DNA from: Bacillota bacterium
Lineage (GTDB): Bacteria; Bacillota; Clostridia; Lachnospirales; Lachnospiraceae
Direction: 5' to 3'
NCBI GenBank assembly: GCA_023450835.1
Contig: JAEXGM010000205.1
Location: 1 to 6,862 of the forward strand
Length of the DNA stretch: 6,862 nt
Shown: positions 1 through 5,424 of the stretch, one piece after another
Layout of the letters: each line of letters begins with the position of its first letter
Position numbering within the stretch: the first letter of the stretch is position 1
Translations under genes and position numbers: made by a program
Notes under the pieces: generated by a model
The model's database searches: none
What the model saw: only the letters and a program-made list of their open reading frames with translations
Told to the model about the DNA's origin: nothing

Positions 1-17
1 TCAAAAATGCAGAAAGC

Positions 18-46
18 TTGTATAAGTCATGGATTAATAGTATAAT
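18..46 (+). promoter_or_regulatory. Sigma-A type promoter of glpK
   Basis: A TTGTAT -35 box (18-23), an exactly 17-base spacer and a perfect TATAAT -10 box (41-46) form a near-consensus housekeeping promoter. The predicted transcription start is near base 53, giving an untranslated leader of about 58 bases before the glpK ATG at 111. The arrangement is seen directly; activity is inferred. The promoter probably serves glpK and, by read-through, the two genes after it. Confidence 0.75.
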
Positions 47-67
47 CTACCATTATAAGACTGTTTA

Positions 68-84
68 GACAAATTTTTATTGTC
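68..84. promoter_or_regulatory. Small dyad in the glpK leader
   Basis: GACAA (68-72) and TTGTC (80-84) are exact inverted copies around an AT-rich 7-base centre, about 15 to 31 bases downstream of the predicted start. AAGAC (57-61) with GTCTT (97-101), and AGAC (67-70) with GTCT (93-96), offer alternative outer pairings that would bring the structure close to the GGAGG ribosome binding site (102-106). It could be an operator or a leader fold. There is no U-tract, so a GlpP-style terminator/antiterminator is not apparent. The arms are short and could be chance. Confidence 0.3.
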
Positions 85-110
85 GCGAGGCGGTCTGTCT
101 TGGAGGATGT

Positions 111-1604
111 ATGAAGAACTATATCATGGCTCTTGATCAGGGTACCACCAGTTCAAGATGTATTCTTTTTAACAAGCAGGGACAAATTGTCAGTAAAGCA
201 CAAAAGGAATTTTCTCAGATTTATCCGGTAGCAGGCTGGGTGGAGCAGGACCCGATGGAAATCTGGTCATCTCAGATAAGCGTAGCTGCCGAAGCGATGG
301 CTAAGCTTGGAGTGGGGGCGGAAGATATTGCTGCCATTGGAATTACAAACCAGAGAGAAACAACGATTCTATGGAATAAACATACAGGGGAACCGGTTTA
401 CAATGCCATCGTATGGCAATGCAGAAGAACATCGGATATGGTACAGGCAATTAAAGCAGGCGGATTGGACCAGGTGATAAGAACACGCACCGGGCTTATT
501 CCGGATGCTTATTTTTCTGCAACAAAAATTAAGTGGATTCTTGACAATGTAGAAGGTGTCAGAGAGGAAGCAGATAAAGGAAACATTCTGTTTGGTACGG
601 TAGATACCTGGCTTATGTGGAAGCTGACGGGAGGAAAAGTATTTGCCACTGATTACACCAATGCTTCCAGAACAATGCTCTATGATATCAATAAACTGGA
701 GTGGGATGATGAAATCCTTGAAGCACTTGATATTCCAAAGACCATGCTTCCGGAAGTAAAACCTTCCAGCCACGTGTTCGGATATACGGAGAAAGGACTT
801 CTCGGAGGAAGAATACCTATCAGTGGTGTAGCAGGAGATCAGCAGGCCGCCCTTTTTGGCCAATGCTGTTTTGAAAAGGGTGAGGTAAAAAATACTTATG
901 GCACAGGATGCTTTTTGTTAATGAATACGGGGAGTATGCCGATAGTTTCTAATAATGGATTACTTACTACAATTGCTGCCTCAGAGAAGGGAAAGATTCA
1001 ATATGCCCTGGAAGGAAGTGTATTCGTAGCAGGGGCGGCCGTACAGTGGTTAAGAGATGAATTACAGATAATTCGGACGGCTGCAGAGACGGAAGAGGCC
1101 GCCATGGCGGTAACGGATACCAACGGTGTATATGTGGTCCCGGCTTTTTCAGGACTTGGAGCACCTTACTGGGATCAGTATGCCAGAGGAACCATTATCG
1201 GTATTACGAGAGGATTTCATAAAAATCATTTGATCAGAGCGACTCTGGAATCCATTGCGTACCAGACCTTTGAGGTCCTAAAGGCAATGGAACAGGATGC
1301 CAAGACAGAAATCAGGAGCTTAAAAGCGGACGGAGGAGCCTCCTCTAATAATTTTCTAATGCAGTTTCAGGCAGATATCCTCGGCATAGAGGTGGCACGG
1401 CCTTCCTGTGTGGAAACAACAGCCTTGGGAGCAGCCTATCTTGCAGGTCTGGCAGCAGGGTTCTGGAATGATAAAGAAGAGATAAGGCAGCACGGAGAAG
1501 CCTCCAGGGTGTTTACACCTGATATGGAAGAGAGTGTTAGAAAGGGCAAGCTTCATGGCTGGAGCAGGGCTGTAAGAAGGTCCTTTGGCTGGGAAGAAGA
1601 ATAA
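111..1604 (+). CDS. glpK: Glycerol kinase
   Basis: This enzyme phosphorylates glycerol with ATP to sn-glycerol-3-phosphate in the cytoplasm, feeding glycolysis and phospholipid synthesis. At 497 residues it is the normal length for the FGGY-kinase family. The N-terminal phosphate loop DQGTTSSR is at residues 9-16. The glycerol-contact pattern is present: QRET (R82, E83), W102 and Y134. The catalytic base is D243 in AGDQQAALFGQ (242-251), and the nucleotide-site DGGAS is at 408-412. The start is fixed by GGAGG at 102-106, four bases before the ATG; a second ATG at 126 is too far from it. The residue aligned with the histidine that HPr phosphorylates in enterococcal GlpK is glycine (about G229), and the loop G232-G-R234 resembles the E. 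coli fructose-bisphosphate-binding loop instead. That alignment is from memory. No glpF, glpD or glpO lies next to it, so glycerol uptake and oxidation are encoded elsewhere. Confidence 0.97.
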   Translation: MKNYIMALDQGTTSSRCILFNKQGQIVSKAQKEFSQIYPVAGWVEQDPMEIWSSQISVAAEAMAKLGVGAEDIAAIGITNQRETTILWNKHTGEPVYNAIVWQCRRTSDMVQAIKAGGLDQVIRTRTGLIPDAYFSATKIKWILDNVEGVREEADKGNILFGTVDTWLMWKLTGGKVFATDYTNASRTMLYDINKLEWDDEILEALDIPKTMLPEVKPSSHVFGYTEKGLLGGRIPISGVAGDQQAALFGQCCFEKGEVKNTYGTGCFLLMNTGSMPIVSNNGLLTTIAASEKGKIQYALEGSVFVAGAAVQWLRDELQIIRTAAETEEAAMAVTDTNGVYVVPAFSGLGAPYWDQYARGTIIGITRGFHKNHLIRATLESIAYQTFEVLKAMEQDAKTEIRSLKADGGASSNNFLMQFQADILGIEVARPSCVETTALGAAYLAGLAAGFWNDKEEIRQHGEASRVFTPDMEESVRKGKLHGWSRAVRRSFGWEEE

Positions 1605-1663
1605 TACTGGCTTGGGGAAAGTGTGGAAAGAAAAGGACAATTTTACACTATGATTGATAGCAG

Positions 1664-1685
1664 TGCCGCAAGCAAGCCTGCGGCA
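1664..1685 (+). repeat. Hairpin between glpK and the rhomboid gene
   Basis: TGCCGCA (1664-1670) and TGCGGCA (1679-1685) are perfect inverted copies with an 8-base loop, a GC-rich 7-bp stem. No T-run follows, so it is not a standard intrinsic terminator. It ends six bases before the AGGAG (1692-1696 region) preceding the ATG at 1701. It could partly attenuate read-through, protect the glpK message 3' end, or mark an RNA-processing point. Confidence 0.5.
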
Positions 1686-1700
1686 TCAATAGGAGTTAAC

Positions 1701-2753
1701 ATGACAATAAATAATATCAAAGATTTTCTTGCGGAAAGAAACTTTAGGCCAATTGAAGTTAACTTGGACAGGCTTTCCCTTTATTATCAGGATAAAGAGG
1801 AAGGGTATTATGCCCTTCTGCTTTTTGACTGTCCGAGAGGTGATGAATTTACCAGCCTTCAATACATGAATATCAAGAGACAGATTTATGAAAAGCTGAC
1901 AGCAAATACTGTAAAAAGAGTGTTTCTTCATTCGGTTATCCTCTCAGAAAATATCAGCGGAGCCTCTAGGATTTCGGAAAGGGAAACGGATTCCTGGATA
2001 ATTGAAACAAGCGGCTCAAGGCTGATACTATATGAGAACCAGCGATATGATTTTGCCGGAATACGTAAGGAGCTGGAGAATTCTCTTTTAAAAGATTATA
2101 TCCCCGAAGAAGAGCAAAGTACACGGGTATACCATGAAAATACTTTTTCCAGGTATTTTTCACTTGTGAATACAGGAATAGTTCTTCTTAATGTTCTGGT
2201 CTTTGTTGTTGTCAATAATTTATTATCCGTAAGAACGGAGAACTATCTGATTAGCAAAGGAGCTCTTTCCTGGCGGGAGATATTGGATAAAGGAGAGTAT
2301 TACCGGTTAGCCACCTATATGTTTCTGCATTCCGGACCATCTCATTTAATTAATAATATGATAGTACTTTTGTTTATTGGAGATAATCTGGAAAGAGCCA
2401 TGGGAAAATGGAAATATCTTCTCACCTATCTTGCATCGGGGTTATTAGCCGGAATAGTATCGGCGGCATTTAATTTTTTCAAATATAATGACATCATATC
2501 GATCGGCGCTTCCGGGGCTATCTTTGGGGTAGTAGGAGCCATGGCGTATATTGTTATTGTTAACAGAGGCAGACTTGAGAACCTTAGTACCAGACAGCTT
2601 GTCTGGTTTGTAATATTCACCCTTTATGGAGGCCTGACCAGTACAGGGGTTGATAATGCAGCTCATATCGGGGGACTTATAGGCGGATTTTTACTGGCGG
2701 CGATTCTTTATAGAAAGCAGCGGCATGACTATGAAAAAGGGAGGGAATTATGA
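1701..2753 (+). CDS. Rhomboid-family intramembrane serine protease
   Basis: A polytopic membrane protease that cuts transmembrane substrates inside the bilayer. From the ATG at 1701 it has 350 residues. Residues 1 to about 150 form a soluble, presumably cytoplasmic domain with no motif I recognise. The hydrophobic core begins near residue 155 (VNTGIVLLNVLVFVVV). The family marks are all present: the H-x4-H-x3-N motif in HSGPSHLINN (H210, H215, N219), the catalytic serine S271 in GASG, and the catalytic histidine H322 in NAAHIGGLIGG. The chain ends soon after the last membrane helix, so it lacks the C-terminal TPR extension I recall for B. subtilis YqgP/GluP, which also has a soluble N-terminal domain. 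Start choice: AGGAG lies five bases before this ATG. In-frame alternatives GTG 1623 and ATG 1650 have poorer sites and would translate through the 1664-1685 hairpin; the longest form is 376 residues. The stop overlaps the next start. Confidence 0.9.
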   Translation: MTINNIKDFLAERNFRPIEVNLDRLSLYYQDKEEGYYALLLFDCPRGDEFTSLQYMNIKRQIYEKLTANTVKRVFLHSVILSENISGASRISERETDSWIIETSGSRLILYENQRYDFAGIRKELENSLLKDYIPEEEQSTRVYHENTFSRYFSLVNTGIVLLNVLVFVVVNNLLSVRTENYLISKGALSWREILDKGEYYRLATYMFLHSGPSHLINNMIVLLFIGDNLERAMGKWKYLLTYLASGLLAGIVSAAFNFFKYNDIISIGASGAIFGVVGAMAYIVIVNRGRLENLSTRQLVWFVIFTLYGGLTSTGVDNAAHIGGLIGGFLLAAILYRKQRHDYEKGREL

Positions 2754-3742
2754 ATATAAATATTTATTACGGGGGAAGAGGACTTATTGAGGATTCCACT
2801 ATCTATGTAATCCACAAGTTAACGGAAGTATTGGAAGAACTCAGAGTCAACGTTACCAGATATAATCTCTACGAAGAAAAGAACGGAATTGCAATGCTTC
2901 CCAAGACCTTAAAAGAAGCAGATGGAATTATTCTGGCCGTAAATGTGGAATGGCTTGGAATCGGCGGCTTTATGCAGCAGTTTTTGGATGCCTGCTGGCT
3001 CTATGCAGATAAAGAGCATATCGAAAAGCTTTATATGCTGCCGGTGGTTATTGCAACTGCCGGAGGAGAAAGAGAAGCGGAAGGTTATCTTATAAGAGCC
3101 TGGGAGATATTGGGCGGTATTGCCATGGATGGAATACGGGCGTATGTTGAGGACCATATTGATTTTGAAACCAATAAGACCTACAGCCTAATGATAGAAA
3201 AATATGCCGAACAGCTTTACAAGGCGGTGAATCAGAAAGCCAAGATGCTGCCGGGAAGCAATTTTCACATGAACAGGCAGTTATTAAAGGGCAGCTTTAA
3301 TGACCTGACACCCCAGGAGAATGAGCAGCTTTCCGTATATGTGTCCGATGATACCTATGTAAAGAAACAAAAGGAAGATATTGAAGAACTGGCTCAGATA
3401 TTTAAAGGAATGTTAAGCAGCAAAGAGGAGGATAATGAAGATATCCTTCCGAAGCTGGTGGAGCATTATCACAGTATAAAAGACACGGATGCAGTTTATG
3501 AAATTACATTTACTGATTCCGATAAGATACTGACAACAGAGATTAAAAATGGAAAATTGAATTGTTTTTATGGTAAAGGGGCAAATAATATCGATGTAGA
3601 GGTCAAGCTGCCTTCTGCCGTTATGAAGAAAGTGATCGCAGGGAATATTACAATGCAGATGGCATTTATGTCAGGAGAACTTACTGCAAAAGGGAATTTC
3701 AGTCTGCTTCGGGTATTCGACCAGGCTTTTCCTTTTAAATAA
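2750..3742 (+). CDS. Flavodoxin-like/SCP2 two-domain protein
   Basis: A soluble protein of 330 residues with no signal peptide. Residues 1 to about 165 resemble the flavodoxin-like NAD(P)H-dependent FMN reductase fold: an opening strand and glycine-rich turn (YYGGRG, 6-11, then DST 15-17), a middle strand ADGIILAVNVEWLGIGG (57-73) where flavin-contact loops usually sit, and IATAGGE (101-107). A charged linker follows (about 205-230). Residues 232-328 look like an SCP2 sterol-carrier domain, with the characteristic end MAFMSGELTAKGNFSLLRVFDQAF (304-327, split here by family pattern SGxLxxKG). Such proteins are usually annotated SCP2 sterol-binding domain proteins; bacteria without sterols presumably bind another hydrophobic ligand, and the substrate is unknown. 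The ATG shares bases with the upstream rhomboid TGA (ATGA overlap) and has GGGAGG just upstream, so translation is coupled. Flavin binding and redox activity are inferred. Confidence 0.82.
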   Translation: MNINIYYGGRGLIEDSTIYVIHKLTEVLEELRVNVTRYNLYEEKNGIAMLPKTLKEADGIILAVNVEWLGIGGFMQQFLDACWLYADKEHIEKLYMLPVVIATAGGEREAEGYLIRAWEILGGIAMDGIRAYVEDHIDFETNKTYSLMIEKYAEQLYKAVNQKAKMLPGSNFHMNRQLLKGSFNDLTPQENEQLSVYVSDDTYVKKQKEDIEELAQIFKGMLSSKEEDNEDILPKLVEHYHSIKDTDAVYEITFTDSDKILTTEIKNGKLNCFYGKGANNIDVEVKLPSAVMKKVIAGNITMQMAFMSGELTAKGNFSLLRVFDQAFPFK

Positions 3743-3800
3743 TCCTTTAGGGAGTCAAAGGATTACCGGGGTAGGTAATCCTTTGAGGCAAAAGGGATTA
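3740..3800. terminator. Four-box alternating hairpin, convergent terminator region
   Basis: TAATCCTTT occurs at 3740-3748 and 3776-3784; its reverse complement AAAGGATTA is at 3757-3765, and a near copy AAAGGGATTA is at 3791-3800. Box 1 pairs perfectly with box 2 (9 bp). Boxes 2 and 3 form the strongest stem, a perfect 12 bp (3756-3767 with 3774-3785) closing a 6-base loop. Box 3 pairs with box 4 with one bulge. On the plus strand the last fold is followed by the T-rich stretch AATTCTTTCTCTT; on the minus strand the last fold is followed by only a short TTT. It lies between convergent genes, and box 1 includes the stop codon of the SCP2 gene. A two-way terminator is the simplest reading, although neither U-tract is strong. 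Confidence 0.6.
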
Positions 3801-3811
3801 AATTCTTTCTC

Positions 3812-4552
3812 TTACAAGGGAAGATTTATTTGGAAGGATGTTTCTTCCTTGTACGATTTAACGGTTAGGGTGCCGCCGTGGGCGCTGATTATATTGGATG
3901 AAATCGCCAGGCCTAACCCGGTACCGTTTGACTTGTATGTAACAAAAGGAGTAAAGATAGTGGGGAGGATATCCTCCGGAATGGGAGCGCCGTTGTTGCT
4001 TATGTCAATCAGAAGATTGGATGGGTCTTCTGCCTTGCAGGTGATGTGGATGTAATCACCTTTTTCAGTAGCTTCCAGGGCGTTTTTTAGAATATTGGTA
4101 ATTACCTGTTTCATTTTAATGCGGTCAAAGGAGTATAAGGTGTAGGAAGGAATTTCTTCGTTGTCTGTGGATAGAGACATTTCTACACCCTTCTCGTCTG
4201 CAGCAGCTTGAAAACTAGCCAATATGGAATTTAATAGCAGAAGGATATTTTGATCTTGCCGATTCACCGTATTGCTGTGATTATATGTACTAAAATCCTC
4301 CAATAAAAGCTCTAATTCATGAATATCATCTTTCAGCTGCTCCCAGTATTTGATATTTTTCACTTCCGGGCTGCTTGTCTCAATTAACTGGGAAGTGCTT
4401 TTTATCAGGGTCAGAGGGTTTCGCAGTTCATGACATATCTGAGAGGAGATGCTTTTACACCCATCAAGGCTTTTGGTCATAAAATAAGCAAAATCATCAT
4501 TGGAACTCATTAAAACCTGTAATTTATGTTGCTCTTCGTTGGAAAATAACAT
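3812..4552 (-). CDS. Soluble orphan sensor histidine kinase
   Basis: A cytoplasmic two-component-type kinase of 246 residues with no membrane segment and only about 35 residues before the kinase core. The HisKA dimerisation helix carries the phospho-accepting histidine H41 in ICHELRNPLTLIKS. The HATPase_c domain follows: N-box NILKNALEA (N157), G1 box DISNNGAPIP (D183), an F-like segment TIFTPFVTYKSNG and G2 box GTGLGLAI (about 210-217). All catalytic boxes look intact. There is no PAS, HAMP or other sensor domain and no response regulator beside it, so the input and partner are unknown; a phosphorelay of the sporulation-kinase type is possible but not shown. Start choice: AGGAGG at 4566-4561 is eight bases before the ATG at 4552. 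The GTG at 4561 would overlap that ribosome binding site and is unlikely. It converges on the SCP2 gene and is divergent from the HIT gene. Confidence 0.9.
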   Translation of the reverse strand: MLFSNEEQHKLQVLMSSNDDFAYFMTKSLDGCKSISSQICHELRNPLTLIKSTSQLIETSSPEVKNIKYWEQLKDDIHELELLLEDFSTYNHSNTVNRQDQNILLLLNSILASFQAAADEKGVEMSLSTDNEEIPSYTLYSFDRIKMKQVITNILKNALEATEKGDYIHITCKAEDPSNLLIDISNNGAPIPEDILPTIFTPFVTYKSNGTGLGLAISSNIISAHGGTLTVKSYKEETSFQINLPL

Positions 4553-4572
4553 ATTGTCCACCTCCTGAGATT

Positions 4573-4601
4573 ATATTAGCAGAATATGTTTTTTTTTACA
4601 A
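4573..4601 (-). promoter_or_regulatory. Probable promoter of the histidine kinase gene
   Basis: Reading the minus strand, TTGTAA (4601-4596), a 17-base spacer and TAATAT (4578-4573) preceded by TGC form an extended -10 promoter. The spacer contains a run of As. The predicted start near 4566 falls at the first base of the AGGAGG ribosome binding site, so the leader would be only about 14 bases. That is unusually short, and the true start may be upstream. Confidence 0.45.
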
Positions 4602-4628
4602 TAAAATCTAATTTACAGAAAACGACAG

Positions 4629-4655
4629 TTAACACACAGAAAACCCCTGTAAAAT
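4629..4655 (+). promoter_or_regulatory. Weak candidate promoter of the HIT gene
   Basis: TTAACA (4629-4634) and TAAAAT (4650-4655) are separated by 15 bases, shorter than ideal. A start near 4662 would place the 14-bp palindrome at 4678-4691 inside the leader. I see no better -35/-10 pair in the 160-base divergent gap, so this is offered with low confidence. Confidence 0.28.
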
Positions 4656-4677
4656 CAAGGATTGTACGCATTTTACG

Positions 4678-4691
4678 CCTACAGCTGTAGG
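4678..4691. promoter_or_regulatory. Perfect 14-bp palindrome upstream of the HIT gene
   Basis: CCTACAG followed directly by CTGTAGG is a perfect palindrome with no spacer. It lies ten bases upstream of the AAAGGAG ribosome binding site (4701-4707) of the HIT gene. With no loop it is a poor RNA hairpin but a good shape for a dimeric DNA-binding protein. I do not recognise it as a named operator. Confidence 0.4.
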
Positions 4692-4715
4692 AAGAAAGGA
4701 AAAGGAGAGAGAATT

Positions 4716-5141
4716 ATGATTAATAATTGTGTATTTTGTAGTATTATTGGGCACGAAATTCCTTCAGCCACAATATATGAGGATGAAAAGGTGGTTGCTA
4801 TACTGGATATTGCCCCCTCTGCAAAAGGACATACGGTGCTGATTCCCAAAAATCACAGTCAAAATATCTTCGAATTACCGGAAGAAGAAGCAGCACATAT
4901 TTTTGTAGTTGCTAAAAAGATTGCCGGGGTTTTAAAGAAAGAGCTTAAGTGTGATGGCATTAATATCCTGCAGAATAACGGTACTGCTGCGGGACAGACA
5001 GTGTTTCATTTCCATGTTCATATTATTCCGAGGTTTGATAATGATGAAGTAAAGTTATCCTGGGTTCCGGGAGAATATAAAGAAGGTGAAATGAGCAAAT
5101 TGGCAGAAACACTGACAAAGCAGGTAAAAGAATTAGCATAA
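4716..5141 (+). CDS. HIT-family (HinT-like) nucleotide-binding hydrolase
   Basis: A histidine-triad protein of 141 residues, the usual length for the HinT branch. These enzymes are small cytoplasmic homodimers that hydrolyse AMP-linked substrates such as purine nucleoside phosphoramidates; the physiological substrate in most bacteria is uncertain. The signature HFHVHIIPR gives H98, H100 and H102, with H100 the expected nucleophile. The N-terminal CVFC (C5, C8), with H47 in IPKNH and H98, fits the zinc site found in many bacterial members. The conserved opening FCSIIGHEIPSATIYED (7-23) and NNGTAAGQTVFH (87-98) also fit. The start is set by AAAGGAG at 4701-4707, eight bases before the ATG; the frame is open back to a TTG at 4662, but that has no good site and would run through the palindrome. 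It stands alone, divergent from the kinase gene and convergent with murG. Confidence 0.94.
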   Translation: MINNCVFCSIIGHEIPSATIYEDEKVVAILDIAPSAKGHTVLIPKNHSQNIFELPEEEAAHIFVVAKKIAGVLKKELKCDGINILQNNGTAAGQTVFHFHVHIIPRFDNDEVKLSWVPGEYKEGEMSKLAETLTKQVKELA

Positions 5142-5182
5142 TAAAAGCATTTTTCATACACTGGCAAAGTATATGACGGTTA

Positions 5183-5251
5183 ATGTGAAATAAAGAACAT
5201 TTCACATCCGGCACTGAGTGGCCTCACGGCCAAATGTCCGTTGGCATGAGG
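5183..5251. other. Foldable non-coding element
   Basis: Two neighbouring inverted repeats sit in the gene-free stretch after the HIT gene. ATGTGAAAT (5183-5191) pairs perfectly with ATTTCACAT (5199-5207) around a 7-base loop. Further on, CCTCA (5222-5226) and GCCAA (5229-5233) pair with TTGGC (5241-5245) and TGAGG (5247-5251), making a nested two-part stem with a small internal loop. TGGCC/GGCCA (5219-5232) is a competing fold. Local base content is more GC-rich than the flanks. There is no open frame of note. It could be part of a small RNA, a 3' UTR structure or a degenerate dispersed repeat; I cannot assign a family. Confidence 0.4.
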
Positions 5252-5345
5252 GAAAAGTGCAAGGAATCAATGGCATTATATAAGTGAAGAATATTCCGGA
5301 TTCAAAAAATGTTGTAAATTAGCACTTCATAGGTGAATAATAGAA

Positions 5346-5412
5346 AAAAACAGGTTGCTGTAATATAAATGGTTTTATTGTAAAGCCATTCATTTTACAG
5401 CAGCCTGTTTTT
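5346..5412. terminator. 67-base near-palindrome, probable terminator of murG and possibly the HIT gene
   Basis: Bases 5346-5377 and 5381-5412 are 32-base inverted arms around the 3-base loop TTG, matching at 28 of 32 positions. The outer 18 pairs have one plus-strand G-U wobble and the inner 10 pairs have one. On the minus strand the stem is followed by a run of Ts (complement of 5344-5350) and more T-rich sequence, and it begins 12 bases after the murG stop, so it should terminate murG. On the plus strand the five Ts at 5408-5412 pair within the stem, but the fold could still end transcripts from the HIT side. The stem is longer than most intrinsic terminators. Confidence 0.75.
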
Positions 5413-5424
5413 GCAAATTGCATT

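Noticed and set aside
68..84. A Rex or catabolite-repression (cre) operator at the glpK promoter
   Set aside because: The half sites GACAA/TTGTC are in the wrong order for the Rex consensus, and the CG-centred cre pattern is absent.
369..863. A 164-codon open frame on the minus strand inside glpK
   Set aside because: It is wholly antisense to a clear glycerol kinase, shows no recognisable domain and has a cysteine- and phenylalanine-rich composition typical of a shadow frame.
3740..3800. A CRISPR array suggested by repeated TAATCCTTT words
   Set aside because: The units are only 9 bases, alternate in orientation and lack regular unique spacers; they are hairpin arms.
3783..4055. A 90-codon plus-strand frame
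   Set aside because: It overlaps the catalytic part of the histidine kinase on the other strand and starts inside the four-box hairpin region without a convincing ribosome binding site.
4662..4715. An 18-residue N-terminal extension of the HIT protein from a TTG
   Set aside because: It has no ribosome binding site, runs through the palindrome, and the family starts close to the CxxC motif, matching the ATG at 4716.
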